From Bradyrhizobium sp. (GTDB taxonomy: Bacteria > Pseudomonadota > Alphaproteobacteria > Rhizobiales > Xanthobacteraceae), in assembly GCF_030693485.1 (NCBI RefSeq), contig NZ_JAUYAN010000173.1:1-40985 (forward strand): DNA of 40,985 nt, in the 5' to 3' direction. Numbering within the stretch: the stretch's first letter is position 1; each line of letters begins with the position of its first letter. A program made the position numbers and the translations under genes. This document shows positions 9,173-17,581 of the stretch, piece after piece. The notes beneath the pieces are model-generated. The model saw nothing but the letters and a program-made list of their open reading frames with translations, was not told where the DNA came from and did not search any database.

Positions 9173-9700
9173 ATGCCACCCCTTGCGCTTCCCATATCCG
9201 AGGTTCTCGTCGTCGCCGATTGCTGGCAGGCCGAGCCCGACGCCGAAGCGGTGGTCCATCGCGCCATCGCGGCCGCGGCCGAGAGCGTCGATGCGGATGT
9301 CGGCGACGCCGAGCTCGCGATCATGCTGACCGACGATGCCGGCATTCGCACGCTGAACAGCAATTGGCGCGGCATCGACAAGCCGACCAACGTGCTGTCG
9401 TTTCCGGCGCTGCAGCCGACCGGTCCTGCCGGACCCGACGACGCGCCGCGCATGCTCGGCGACATCGCCATCGCCTACCAGACCACCCGCAAGGAAGCCG
9501 ACGACGAACAAAAACCGTTCGACCATCACCTCAGCCATTTGGCGATCCATGGCTTCCTGCATCTGATCGGCTACGACCACGAAAAGGACGGCGAGGCCGA
9601 AGCCATGGAAGCCCTCGAGCGGCAGATCCTGGCGCAACTCGGCATTCCCGATCCGTATGCGGACCGGGATCCCGACGCCGGCCGGGAGCGGATGGACTGA
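9173..9700 (+). CDS. ybeY: Endoribonuclease / rRNA maturation factor YbeY
   Basis: YbeY is a single-strand endoribonuclease involved in 16S rRNA 3'-end maturation and ribosome quality control. The 175-residue form has the zinc motif H126-x3-H130-x5-H136 (HGFLHLIGYDH) and the conserved NWRGIDKPTNVLSFP stretch. Two in-frame ATGs compete: 9107, which overlaps the phoH stop, and 9173. I chose 9173 because residues conserved in the family begin right after it, and because the intervening bases carry a small GC palindrome (ccgggg-acgag-cccc) like those in the repeats. Starting at 9107 would add 22 residues. The corC start is one base after the stop. Confidence 0.92.
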   Translation: MPPLALPISEVLVVADCWQAEPDAEAVVHRAIAAAAESVDADVGDAELAIMLTDDAGIRTLNSNWRGIDKPTNVLSFPALQPTGPAGPDDAPRMLGDIAIAYQTTRKEADDEQKPFDHHLSHLAIHGFLHLIGYDHEKDGEAEAMEALERQILAQLGIPDPYADRDPDAGRERMD

Positions 9701-9701
9701 G

Positions 9702-10820
9702 ATGCCGGACTCCGACCCGATCCACGACAATCCACGCAATACAAGCAACCTGCCGGCGGTGGTGCAGGAAGGCGAGGTGATGCGCCCCGCCGCCGACAAC
9801 TGGCTGACCCGCGCCATCCGCACCCTGTTCGGCTGGAAGCCGGGATCGGTGCGCGACGATCTGCAGGTCGTGCTCGACGCCTCTACGCCCGACGAGGTGG
9901 GATTCTCCGCCATCGAGCGCACCATGCTGCGCAATATTCTCGGCCTGCACGAGCGCCGCATCGCCGACGTGATGGTGCATCGCGCCGACATCGTCGCGGT
10001 CAAGCGCGACATTCCGATCGGCGAACTGATGGGCCTGTTCGAAAGCGCGGCGCATTCACGGCTGGTGGTTTACAACGAGACCCTCGACGATCCCGAAGGC
10101 ATCGTTCACATCCGCGACCTGCTGGCCTTCATGACATCCAGCGCGCGCGTGCCCGATACCAGCAAGGCCAAGCGGAAAAAGCCGTTGCCGGCCGGGCTCG
10201 ATCTGCGCGCGGTCAACCTCGCTATGCCGCTCGCCGACGCCAGCATCATCCGCAAATTGCTGTTCGTGCCGCCGTCGATGCGGGCGATCGATCTGCTGGC
10301 GCAGATGCAGGCCTCGCGCATTCACCTCGCGCTGGTGGTCGACGAATATGGCGGCACCGACGGGCTGGTCTCGATCGAGGACATCGTCGAGCAGATCGTC
10401 GGCGAGATCGACGACGAGCATGACAGCGACGAGCCGCCGGCAATCGTGCGGCAGGCCGACAATTCCTTCATCGCCGACGCGCGCGCCAGCCTCGACGACG
10501 TCCGCACGGTGATCGGCGAGGACTTCGTCACCGGCGAGGCCGGCGAAGAAGTCGAAACCCTCGGCGGCTATCTGGTGACCCATGTCGGCCGCCTGCCGGT
10601 GCGCGGCGAGGTCATTTCCGGTCCCGGCAATTTCGAGATCGAGGTGCTCGACGCCGACCCGCGGCGGGTCAAGCGGTTGCGCATCGCCACCCGCAAGGAG
10701 CGCCCCGCGCCACGGCCGCCGCGCGAAAGCCGCCGCCGCGACACCGCGACGGAGGCCAGTCAGCCGCAGGCCAACGACAATGCGAGCCCGCGGCCCGGCG
10801 ATGGAGCCGGTTCGCAGTGA
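9702..10820 (+). CDS. corC: CorC/HlyC-type CBS-domain protein
   Basis: A 372-residue soluble protein of the CorC (YbeX) group, with a CBS domain pair (roughly 85-230) followed by the transporter-associated CorC_HlyC domain (roughly 245-330) and a basic, disordered C-terminal tail rich in R/P (RKERPAPRPPRESRRR). There is no membrane domain, unlike CNNM/HlyC transporters. Roles proposed for the family are magnesium and cobalt efflux and, for YbeX, ribosome assembly; this one's function is inferred. The ATG at 9702 comes one base after the ybeY stop; an upstream GTG/ATG region at 9657 lies inside ybeY. The stop overlaps the lnt GTG start by four bases. Confidence 0.92.
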   Translation: MPDSDPIHDNPRNTSNLPAVVQEGEVMRPAADNWLTRAIRTLFGWKPGSVRDDLQVVLDASTPDEVGFSAIERTMLRNILGLHERRIADVMVHRADIVAVKRDIPIGELMGLFESAAHSRLVVYNETLDDPEGIVHIRDLLAFMTSSARVPDTSKAKRKKPLPAGLDLRAVNLAMPLADASIIRKLLFVPPSMRAIDLLAQMQASRIHLALVVDEYGGTDGLVSIEDIVEQIVGEIDDEHDSDEPPAIVRQADNSFIADARASLDDVRTVIGEDFVTGEAGEEVETLGGYLVTHVGRLPVRGEVISGPGNFEIEVLDADPRRVKRLRIATRKERPAPRPPRESRRRDTATEASQPQANDNASPRPGDGAGSQ

Positions 10821-12430
10821 TCGCCGCAGAAAAACTCCGCGGCGCTATTCTGGCGATCCTCCTGGCATGGGGCTGGAAACGCGCCGCCATTGCACTCGTC
10901 GCAGGCGCGTTGTCGGCGCTGGCGATGGCGCCGTTCAATGCATGGCCGGTGCTGTTCCTGACCCTTCCGGTGATGGTCTGGCTGATCGACGGCGCCGGCG
11001 CCGGACGCTGGCGCGGCGTGCCGGCGGCCGCGTTGACGGGCTGGTGGTTCGGCCTCGGCTATTTCGTGCCGGGCCTGTACTGGATCGGCTACGCGTTCCT
11101 GGTCGATGCGCCGACCTTCGCCTGGCTACTGCCGTTCGCCGTGCTCGGCCTGCCGGCCTATCTCGCGCTGTTCACCGCATTCGGGTTCGCGCTGGCGAGG
11201 CTGATCTGGACCCGGGAAGGCACGCGGGTGATCGCGCTTGCGGCCAGCCTGACGTTAAGCGAATGGCTGCGCGGCCAGGTGCTCACCGGCTTTCCCTGGA
11301 ATGCGTTCGGCTATGCGCTGACCGAGCCGCTGGCGCTGGCGCAGACGGCGTCGCTGATCGGGTTGTGGGGCCTGACGTTCCTGAGCGTTGCGATCTTCGC
11401 CAGCCCCGCGACCCTGATCGATGGCGGCACGCGCGGGCGTCGACCGTGGATCGCGCCGGCCCTGGCGCTGGCGCTGCTGATCGCGATGGGGATTTTCGGC
11501 GGCGTGCGTCTGGCGCTGCAACCGACCGAACTCGTCGCCAAGGTCAAGCTGCGGATCATGCAGCCCAATCTGCGACAGGACGTCAAGTTCAACTACGCCG
11601 CCAAGGCAGAGGTGATGCAGAAATATCTTGCGCTGTCCGACCGCGCGTCCGGGCCGCAATCCACCGGCGTGCGCGACGTCAGCATCCTGATCTGGCCGGA
11701 ATCGGCGTTTCCGTTTTTCCTGACGCGCGAAGCCGATGCGATGGCGCAGATCGCCGAACTGTTGCCGAGGGGCACCGTCCTGATCACCGGCTCGGTGCGG
11801 GCACCCGACTTGCCGCCCGGCGTCCGGGCAACCCGCGCCTACAATTCGATCTACGTCATCGATCATGACGGCAGCGTGCTATCGGTCTACGACAAGGTGC
11901 ATCTGGTGCCGTTCGGCGAATTTCTGCCGTTCCAGGACTGGATGGAAAAGCTCGGCTTCGTGCAGCTCACCAAGGTTCACGGCGGATTCATTGCGGGCGC
12001 GCGGCGTCGCCCGATGAATCTGCCGAACGCGCCGCGCATGCTACCGCTGATCTGCTACGAAGCGATTTTTCCCGGTGACGTTGCGTCACGCGACGATCGC
12101 CCGGGCTGGATGATCAACCTGACCAATGACGGCTGGTTCGGAAATTCGACCGGGCCCTATCAGCACCTGCAGCAGGCGCGGGTTCGCGCGATCGAGCAGG
12201 GATTGCCGATGGTTCGAGCGGCAAACACCGGCGTTTCCGCGGTGATCGATCCCGTGGGACGGATTATCGCCCGGCTCGGTCTCGGCGTCGAAGGTGTACT
12301 GGACGCCAACCTGCCGTCCGCCATCGCGCCGACGGTCTATGCGCGCCTTGGCGATATTCCCGCCGCGGTCATGGTCGCCGCCGGCCTGCTCGTCGTGCTT
12401 CGCCGCCGTGTCATAAAGCGCGCCTCCTGA
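10817..12430 (+). CDS. lnt: Apolipoprotein N-acyltransferase
   Basis: Lnt adds the third acyl chain to the N-terminal cysteine of lipoproteins in the inner membrane. The 537 residues comprise about six N-terminal membrane helices (to about residue 230), a periplasmic nitrilase domain and a C-terminal helix (VMVAAGLLVVL). The catalytic triad is present: E295 (WPESAF), K360 (YDKVHLVPFGE) and C413 (LICYEAIFP). The GTG start overlaps the corC stop (GTGA), the usual arrangement in this cluster. It ends the miaB-lnt run; a 240-base gap with its own promoter candidates separates it from praR. Confidence 0.97.
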   Translation: MIAAEKLRGAILAILLAWGWKRAAIALVAGALSALAMAPFNAWPVLFLTLPVMVWLIDGAGAGRWRGVPAAALTGWWFGLGYFVPGLYWIGYAFLVDAPTFAWLLPFAVLGLPAYLALFTAFGFALARLIWTREGTRVIALAASLTLSEWLRGQVLTGFPWNAFGYALTEPLALAQTASLIGLWGLTFLSVAIFASPATLIDGGTRGRRPWIAPALALALLIAMGIFGGVRLALQPTELVAKVKLRIMQPNLRQDVKFNYAAKAEVMQKYLALSDRASGPQSTGVRDVSILIWPESAFPFFLTREADAMAQIAELLPRGTVLITGSVRAPDLPPGVRATRAYNSIYVIDHDGSVLSVYDKVHLVPFGEFLPFQDWMEKLGFVQLTKVHGGFIAGARRRPMNLPNAPRMLPLICYEAIFPGDVASRDDRPGWMINLTNDGWFGNSTGPYQHLQQARVRAIEQGLPMVRAANTGVSAVIDPVGRIIARLGLGVEGVLDANLPSAIAPTVYARLGDIPAAVMVAAGLLVVLRRRVIKRAS

Positions 12431-12496
12431 CTCCTGTATGTTCACACTTGGTTCGGTTACCCGCAGAAATGGTCGATTGAAAAATCCCCCGACCAG

Positions 12497-12526
12497 TTGA
12501 CAGACCGACCAAGCCATTCGCATTCT
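12497..12526 (+). promoter_or_regulatory. Candidate promoter upstream of praR (distal)
   Basis: TTGACA at 12497-12502 is a perfect -35 match. CATTCT at 12521-12526, with an 18-base spacer, is a weak -10. It lies about 150 bases before the HTH gene in the 12431-12672 gap. Confidence 0.35.
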
Positions 12527-12600
12527 GCGCCCGCTCACCGAGAGTGAGTCAGATCATTGCTCGAATTTTCCGCCTTCGTGCCGAAGCTTCAGAGCAAGGT

Positions 12601-12630
12601 TTGACGGCGCTGACGCCTGAGGCCTAACTT
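12601..12630 (+). promoter_or_regulatory. Candidate promoter upstream of praR (proximal)
   Basis: TTGACG at 12601-12606 and TAACTT at 12625-12630 with an 18-base spacer form a second candidate. The ribosome site AGGGAG at 12659-12664 supports translation from the ATG at 12673. The rest of the lnt-praR gap shows nothing else I can name. Confidence 0.35.
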
Positions 12631-12672
12631 CACTGCGTCATCCTGCAGGCGTAATCCCAGGGAGTGTTGGAA

Positions 12673-13089
12673 ATGTCGACTAAAGCGCCCAACCCTGTTG
12701 ACAGATATGTCGGCAGTCGCGTGCGCATGCGCCGCATCATGCTTGGCATGAGCCAGGAAAAGCTCGGCGAAGCATTGGGCCTCACATTCCAGCAGGTGCA
12801 GAAGTACGAAAAGGGCACCAACCGGGTCGGGGCAAGCCGCATTCAGCAAATTTCAGAAATTCTTCAGGTGCCGGTTTCGTTCCTGTTCGAGGGAGGCCCC
12901 AGCGGCACTGCCGCTGCGGGCGGCTTCAGCGAAGGAAGCTCGCCCGCCTATGTTTCCGATTTCCTCGCGACATCGGAAGGTTTGGCCCTGACCCGTGCGT
13001 TCACGCGGATCGCCGATGCCAAGCTTCGGCGCAGCATCGTCGAACTGGTCGAGCAGATCGCCACACGCGAGGCCCCCGACAAGCGCTGA
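12673..13089 (+). CDS. praR: PraR-like XRE-family HTH regulator
   Basis: A 138-residue DNA-binding protein with an N-terminal Cro/C1-type helix-turn-helix (about 12-66; RMRRIMLGMSQEKLGEALG followed by TFQQVQKYEKGTNRVGASR) and a short C-terminal helix region. The sequence strongly resembles PraR of Azorhizobium and Rhizobium, where the protein represses reb or biofilm/adhesion genes and affects polyhydroxybutyrate control. Whether it does so here is unknown. The ATG at 12673 has AGGGAG eight bases upstream, while an in-frame TTG at 12664 lacks a site. It has a separate promoter region from lnt. A hairpin-rich repeat follows directly. Confidence 0.85.
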   Translation: MSTKAPNPVDRYVGSRVRMRRIMLGMSQEKLGEALGLTFQQVQKYEKGTNRVGASRIQQISEILQVPVSFLFEGGPSGTAAAGGFSEGSSPAYVSDFLATSEGLALTRAFTRIADAKLRRSIVELVEQIATREAPDKR

Positions 13090-13096
13090 GGGCACA

Positions 13097-13199
13097 CGTC
13101 ATTGCCCGATGCGCTTTGTGCATCTCCGATGCGCGACGCGCATCCCCGATGTGCAATTGCACATCCGAGGTTCGCGCTGGCGCGTGCGCCGGAATGACG
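13097..13199. repeat. Palindromic element with three hairpins on a 20-bp period
   Basis: The element starts cgtcattgcc and ends ccggaatgacg, so its ends match the neighbouring repeat families. Inside are three successive palindromes starting at 13108, 13128 and 13148: gatgcgc-ttt-gtgcatc, gatgcgc-gac-gcgcatc and gatgtgca-at-tgcacatc, separated by tcc or ccc. The spacing is exactly 20 bp. It lies between praR and the M20 peptidase. Confidence 0.78.
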
Positions 13200-13229
13200 A
13201 TAGGGGAGTTCCTGCAAAAGGGCTTCAGT

Positions 13230-14360
13230 ATGCCGACCACAACCGATCCTTTCGATTCCAGAGCCATTCTCGACGGCATCCGCCGCTGGGTCGAGATCGA
13301 GACTCCGACGGAAGCGCCGGAGCAGGTCAACAGGCTGGCGACCATGGTCGCGGACGGCTATCGCGACTTGCCGGTTGCGATCGAACGCATCGCGGGACAT
13401 TCCGGCTGCGGCGATCATCTCGTGGTGCGTTCGTCATGGGGCCAGCATGAGCCGGGCATCCTGGTGCTCAGCCATCTCGATACGGTCCACCCGATGGGAT
13501 TCATCGAGCGGCTGCCGTTCAGGATCGAGGGCGACGTCGCGTTCGGTCCCGGCATCTACGACATGAAGGGCGGCGCCTACCTCGCCTATCACGCGTTCAG
13601 GCAGCTCTGCGCCAGTGGCGAGCAGCCGCCGCTTGGCGTGACCCAGCTATACGTTTCCGACGAGGAGATCGGCAGCCCGACTTCGCGTGCGCTGATCGAA
13701 GCCGAGGGACGCAAGGCCAAATACGTGCTGGTAACCGAGCCTGCCCGCGACGGCGGCAAGATCGTCACCGGGCGCAAGGGTGTCGCGCGGTTCGACATCG
13801 CCATCAAGGGCGTCCCGGCCCATGCCGGCACCAGGCCCGAGGACGGCCGCAGCGCGATCCGCGAACTCGCCAATATCATCCTGACCCTCGAAGCCATGAA
13901 CGACCTGAAGCGCGGCGTCAGCGTCAATGTCGGCGTCGTCAGGGGCGGCAGCCGGCCGAACGTCATTGCGGAGGAAGCCTATGCGGAAGTCGATCTTCGC
14001 GTACCGACCACAGCGGATGCCGACGATCTCGTCGCGAGAATCCTGAACCTGAAATCCCGAACCGATGGCGTCAGCGTCAAGGTGACAGGCGAATTGAACC
14101 GGCCGCCTTACGAGAAGGGCAATGCCGGCGCCGCGCTTTACGAACATGCCAGGGAGCTCGCCGCGGAAATCGGCTTCGATCTGGTCGACACCTTCACCGG
14201 CGGCGGCTCCGACGGCAATTTCACCGCGCCGCATACCGCGACGCTCGACGGCCTCGGCGTCGATGGCCAGGGCGCGCATACCCATTACGAGCAGATGTAC
14301 ATTTCGTCGATCGAGCCGAGGGCACGGCTGCTGTACCGGCTGTACCAGACGCTGCGATGA
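13230..14360 (+). CDS. M20-family metallopeptidase (glutamate carboxypeptidase-like)
   Basis: A 376-residue zinc hydrolase of the ArgE/DapE/CPG2 family, predicted to be cytoplasmic with no signal peptide. Metal and catalytic residues are visible: H82 and D84 (SHLDTVHP), bridging D111 (YDMKGG), catalytic E145 and E146 (SDEEIGS), E170 (VTEP) and a C-terminal His at 350 (GQGAHTHYE). The dimerisation lid domain is about 180-290. The substrate is unknown; carboxypeptidase G2-like cleavage of a C-terminal glutamate is the nearest match. The open frame reaches back to 13116 through the hairpin repeat, but the ATG at 13230, with AAAGGG upstream, begins the conserved part. The stop overlaps trmB (ATGA). 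Confidence 0.87.
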   Translation: MPTTTDPFDSRAILDGIRRWVEIETPTEAPEQVNRLATMVADGYRDLPVAIERIAGHSGCGDHLVVRSSWGQHEPGILVLSHLDTVHPMGFIERLPFRIEGDVAFGPGIYDMKGGAYLAYHAFRQLCASGEQPPLGVTQLYVSDEEIGSPTSRALIEAEGRKAKYVLVTEPARDGGKIVTGRKGVARFDIAIKGVPAHAGTRPEDGRSAIRELANIILTLEAMNDLKRGVSVNVGVVRGGSRPNVIAEEAYAEVDLRVPTTADADDLVARILNLKSRTDGVSVKVTGELNRPPYEKGNAGAALYEHARELAAEIGFDLVDTFTGGGSDGNFTAPHTATLDGLGVDGQGAHTHYEQMYISSIEPRARLLYRLYQTLR

Positions 14361-15100
14361 ATATCGCGCCCCGCGATCCCGACGACCGCGACCCATCGCC
14401 CGACGATGACGTGAGCGCGCACCGGCACGGCTCGTTCTTCGGACGGCGCAAGGGCCACAAGCTGCGCTCACACCAGGCCGACCTGATCGCGCAATTGCTG
14501 CCGCGCCTCGCGCTCGACATCACCGCGCCGAGTCCGGACGGCCTCGCCAGGCTTTTCGGTCCTGATGTCGACCACGTCCGGCTCGAAATCGGGTTCGGCG
14601 GTGGCGAGCATCTGGTCGCCGAAGCGCTCGCCTTTCCCACCACCGGCTTCATCGGCTGCGAGCCCTACGTCAACGGCATGGCCAAGATCCTGACGCAGAT
14701 CGAGGCGCATGGCATCGGCAACATCAGGCTGTTCGCGGGCGACGCCGCCGACCTGGTGGCCTGGGCGCCGGCGCTGTCGCTGGCCCGAATCGATCTGATC
14801 CATCCCGATCCGTGGCCGAAGCGGCGGCACTGGAAGCGGCGCTTCGTGCAGGATTTGACCGTCGCCGCGATGGCGCGCGTACTCGAACCCGATGGCGAAT
14901 TCCGTTTCGTGTGCGACATCGACGGCTACGTCGCCTGGACGCTGGCGCATCTGTTGCGCTCGCCTGATTTCGCGTGGCTGGCGGAGCGCGCCGATGACTG
15001 GCGCCAGCCGTGGCCCGGCTACACCATGACGCGTTACGGGCGGAAAGCCGAGCGCGAAGGGCGACGCGCGGCGTATTTGAGGTTTCGGAAGGTAGCCTAA
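14357..15100 (+). CDS. trmB: tRNA (guanine-N7-)-methyltransferase
   Basis: TrmB uses S-adenosylmethionine to methylate G46 in the tRNA variable loop. The 247 residues have the SAM-binding motif EIGFGGGEHL, the DxxHPDPWPK(R)RH motif (IHPDPWPKRRHWKRR) and a C-terminal region with the typical tRNA-binding features. An N-terminal extension of about 55 residues, basic and histidine-rich, precedes the methyltransferase fold, which is common in alphaproteobacteria. The ATG overlaps the M20 peptidase stop, so the two are probably cotranscribed. The gene ends 10 bases from the convergent dioxygenase gene, with no clear terminator in between. Confidence 0.96.
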   Translation: MNIAPRDPDDRDPSPDDDVSAHRHGSFFGRRKGHKLRSHQADLIAQLLPRLALDITAPSPDGLARLFGPDVDHVRLEIGFGGGEHLVAEALAFPTTGFIGCEPYVNGMAKILTQIEAHGIGNIRLFAGDAADLVAWAPALSLARIDLIHPDPWPKRRHWKRRFVQDLTVAAMARVLEPDGEFRFVCDIDGYVAWTLAHLLRSPDFAWLAERADDWRQPWPGYTMTRYGRKAEREGRRAAYLRFRKVA

Positions 15101-15110
15101 ACCAACGTCG

Positions 15111-15959
15111 CTACCCCTTCGCCGCCTCGCCCATCCGCGCCTTGCGGATGTCGGTGGCTTCCCACACCATGCGCTTGCCGCGCTCGCGGCCCAGCAACTC
15201 GATCGGGTCGTGATTGTCGATGTGTCCGAACTGTCCCTTGTAGACGCTGTAACCGCATAGTTCCTGCAAGCGCCGCGGGAACCGCCTGACGGTGTCATGG
15301 GGAATGCCGAGCTGCAGGTTTTCCTGCTGCCGCATCCAGCCCCAGCAATAGGCGCAGGAGAACGCGAAGCGCCTGCTGTCGCTGCTGTTGGCGCCGCCGC
15401 CATGCCAGAGCGCGCTGTCGAACAGCATCACGCTGCCGGCCGGCATGGTCGCGGTGACGGCGTCATAGTCCTTGCCGTATTCCGGCGAAGATGGATATTT
15501 GTGGCTGCCCGGAATAATACGCGTCGCGCCGTTGTCGTTCCGGAAATCCGACAGCGCCCAGATCGCATTGACCGTGATCGGGATGTGCGGACGCGGCAGC
15601 GGGATCAACTGCGTATCCTCGTGGATCGGCTGCGCCTCCTGGCCGGGACCGAGCACCAGCGAGCAGAACGAGGACAGCAGGCATTCCTTGTCCAGCACGC
15701 GCTCGACCACCGGCAGCACGTTCTCATGCAGCGGCACTTCCCAGAAGATGTCGTCATAGGTCAGGAGATTGTTGATGCGGACCGTCTTGAAACCTTCGAA
15801 CGAGGTTTTGGCGGGACCAAGATGATGCTCCCGCTCGGTTCGCTCCAGCGCCTGCTTCAACGCCTCGACCAGATCGGGGCCGGCGGCGCGCTCGATCACG
15901 GTGTATCCGTCGTCGCGGATTCTGTCGGCATGCGATTGAATTTCGGATTCCGTCAGCAT
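15111..15959 (-). CDS. Phytanoyl-CoA dioxygenase (PhyH) family Fe(II)/2-oxoglutarate oxygenase
   Basis: A 282-residue enzyme with the double-stranded beta-helix fold of Fe(II)/2-oxoglutarate oxygenases. The metal triad is H113-x-D115 (IHEDTQ) and H186 (LWHGGG), and R196 or R197 is placed to bind 2-oxoglutarate. The family hydroxylates varied small molecules (phytanoyl-CoA, ectoine, secondary metabolites). The substrate cannot be read from sequence, and no pathway genes sit beside it. The ATG at 15959 starts the conserved region. It is convergent with trmB and downstream of the DUF2336 gene on the same strand, with a palindromic element between them. Confidence 0.88.
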   Translation of the reverse strand: MLTESEIQSHADRIRDDGYTVIERAAGPDLVEALKQALERTEREHHLGPAKTSFEGFKTVRINNLLTYDDIFWEVPLHENVLPVVERVLDKECLLSSFCSLVLGPGQEAQPIHEDTQLIPLPRPHIPITVNAIWALSDFRNDNGATRIIPGSHKYPSSPEYGKDYDAVTATMPAGSVMLFDSALWHGGGANSSDSRRFAFSCAYCWGWMRQQENLQLGIPHDTVRRFPRRLQELCGYSVYKGQFGHIDNHDPIELLGRERGKRMVWEATDIRKARMGEAAKG

Positions 15960-16062
15960 TTCGCTTCTCCCCGGTGGCGCTGTGCCGCGCCTGTGCCGGC
16001 AGCATAGCGCGGCTGTTTGGGAGAGGGAAAGGACTCCGGAAGCGACGCAGGAACCCAGAGTT

Positions 16063-16150
16063 CGTCATTCCGGGATGGTGCGTGGCGCCAGACCCGGAAT
16101 CTCGAGATTCCGGGTTCGATGCTAACGTAACGCATCGCCCCGGAATGACG
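16063..16150. repeat. Palindromic intergenic element, cgtcattccggg family
   Basis: An 88-bp close relative of 6444-6548, with the same perfect 12-bp ends (cgtcattccggg; cccggaatgacg at 16139-16150) and the shared inner text gattccgggttcgatgct. It separates the PhyH and DUF2336 genes. Confidence 0.8.
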
Positions 16151-16158
16151 GTTGCGCT

Positions 16159-17241
16159 TCACGCCGTTTGGCGGGCCTGCCAGAAGCTCACCACGCGCTC
16201 CGCCGTGGAAGGCATCAACCGCGCGAAGTTTACCCGTGCGCTCTCGATGTCCGACGGCGACGGCACCCGGTTGGAGCCGAGCCGCAGCAGGATCAGCGCG
16301 CGCACGGTGGCCCATTCGAGGCCGATCACCTTGCCGACGATCAGGATCGGATCGTGCCGGTCGCCGGCAATCAGGCGGTCGAGGGTTGCGAGTTTCACCG
16401 CCGCCATCGCCGACAGCGTCGCAATCGATTCCTCGTATTTGAAGGCCTTGGCAAAGCCTAGCAGTGCGGCTTCGTTCAGTTCACCGGAATTATGCAGCGC
16501 CAGCACGGTGCGCTGCGCCGGCGCGAAGTCGCGACGGCTCTCGGCCTGCCCCGGTGTGCCGATGATTTCGCCCATCGCCGCCTCGATATCGGCCTGCCGC
16601 TCGGGCCTCACCACTTCGAACAGGCGGCGGCGGACCACCTCTACCGATCCTGCCACCAATTCCTTCAAATGCGGCGCCGAGAGATCGGCGCGCTGACCGA
16701 CCGCGAGCGTCAGCACGGCGTCCTGGCCGGCACGCTTGATCAGGCCGGAATATCCGGCATGCGAAAACAGCGCGCCTGCATTGCCGGCGGTGCGGCGTAC
16801 CACTTCGCGATCGCCGCGGCGGACCATGACATCGGTGAGATCGGGAGAAAGCGTCGGCCGCTCCGACATCGCCAGCAAATGGCCCTGGCCCTTGCTGCGG
16901 GCGATTTCGACCAGCGCCTGCTCGTCGATCACGGGCGAGCGGCGCAGCAGCGGACCTGCGATCGCGATCTCGTCTTCGCGCGCGAGTTGTCCGACCTGGG
17001 TGCGCGGCGCGTTGGCGAGGATCGACAGCCGCTCGGCCAGATCGGCGCGCGCGGCGAGTTCGGCATGCGGAACGAGACCGGTCAGGATGCCGTCGAACAG
17101 CGCGACATGATCGGCCCGGTAATTCGCCGCGCCCTGCAGATACAACTCGGTGATCCGCCGCGCGGCCTCGGCGCGACGCTTTGGGTCGCCATTTCTGACG
17201 ATCTCATCAAGCCCGGGGATCAGCGATGTGGCGACGGTCAT
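16159..17241 (-). CDS. DUF2336 domain protein
   Basis: A 360-residue helical protein of the DUF2336 family, common in alphaproteobacteria and of unknown function. It is built of short helical repeats resembling HEAT-type units ([41 protein letters not shown] segments), with no signal peptide, membrane helix or catalytic motif. I start at the ATG at 17241; an in-frame GTG at 17250 would add three residues. It is divergent from the rimP operon, whose leader lies in the 340 bases between them. A role in the same pathway as the downstream dioxygenase is not supported by anything beyond adjacency. Confidence 0.83.
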   Translation of the reverse strand: MTVATSLIPGLDEIVRNGDPKRRAEAARRITELYLQGAANYRADHVALFDGILTGLVPHAELAARADLAERLSILANAPRTQVGQLAREDEIAIAGPLLRRSPVIDEQALVEIARSKGQGHLLAMSERPTLSPDLTDVMVRRGDREVVRRTAGNAGALFSHAGYSGLIKRAGQDAVLTLAVGQRADLSAPHLKELVAGSVEVVRRRLFEVVRPERQADIEAAMGEIIGTPGQAESRRDFAPAQRTVLALHNSGELNEAALLGFAKAFKYEESIATLSAMAAVKLATLDRLIAGDRHDPILIVGKVIGLEWATVRALILLRLGSNRVPSPSDIESARVNFARLMPSTAERVVSFWQARQTA

Positions 17242-17366
17242 CCAGAACACTCAAACGCGCCGCAATGGCGTATATTTCGGCACGTTAGGTCGGGTTCGTG
17301 AAGGAAGGGTTAGGCTGAAATCTGCCGGAAAGGCCGTAAAATCACGGGTTTGCGGCTTCTCGGGCC

Positions 17367-17395
17367 TTGCCGTCGCAGCGGAAAACCGCTATATC
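17367..17395 (+). promoter_or_regulatory. Candidate sigma-70 promoter for the rimP-nusA-infB operon
   Basis: TTGCCG at 17367-17372 and TATATC at 17390-17395 are separated by 17 bases. A start of transcription near 17402 would place the terminator-like hairpin 17432-17462 at the very beginning of a roughly 180-base leader, which supports the pair. The rest of the 17251-17581 gap upstream of this promoter shows no gene. Confidence 0.5.
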
Positions 17396-17431
17396 AGCCG
17401 CAACTTATGGTTCTCATACGATCGCGTATTG

Positions 17432-17462
17432 AGAGTGGGCCCCTCGGGACCCGCTCTTTTTT
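17432..17462 (+). terminator. Terminator-like hairpin in the rimP leader (putative attenuator)
   Basis: An 8-bp stem (agagtggg with cccgctct, one G-U pair) closes a 10-base loop and runs into six T residues (17457-17462), the form of an intrinsic terminator. A small palindrome, atacg-atcg-cgtat (17416-17429), precedes it. It is oriented towards rimP, 120 bases before the ATG, with no gene to terminate upstream. A role in attenuation of the operon is inferred. Confidence 0.6.
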
Positions 17463-17581
17463 ATTACCTGAACGAGCCTGACGCAGAGTACGGCGCCTGG
17501 GTTCCATTCGGGTGCAGCACTGCCGGACCGTGCTTAAGCCCGGCTAACCCACTGCAAGTTAGACCAAATTTGACCCTTGAT

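Noticed and set aside
10582..11868. A 428-codon plus-strand frame overlapping corC and lnt
   Set aside because: Out of frame with both well-supported genes and very Arg-rich, typical of a shifted frame in GC-rich DNA.
13108..13165. CRISPR-like array (regular 20-bp spacing)
   Set aside because: Only three units, each a palindrome with almost no spacer and no cas genes; it is a hairpin array within a repeat element.
17150..17581. Long N-terminal extension of rimP
   Set aside because: The open frame runs through the promoter, the terminator-like hairpin and the start of the divergent gene; RimP similarity begins at 17582.
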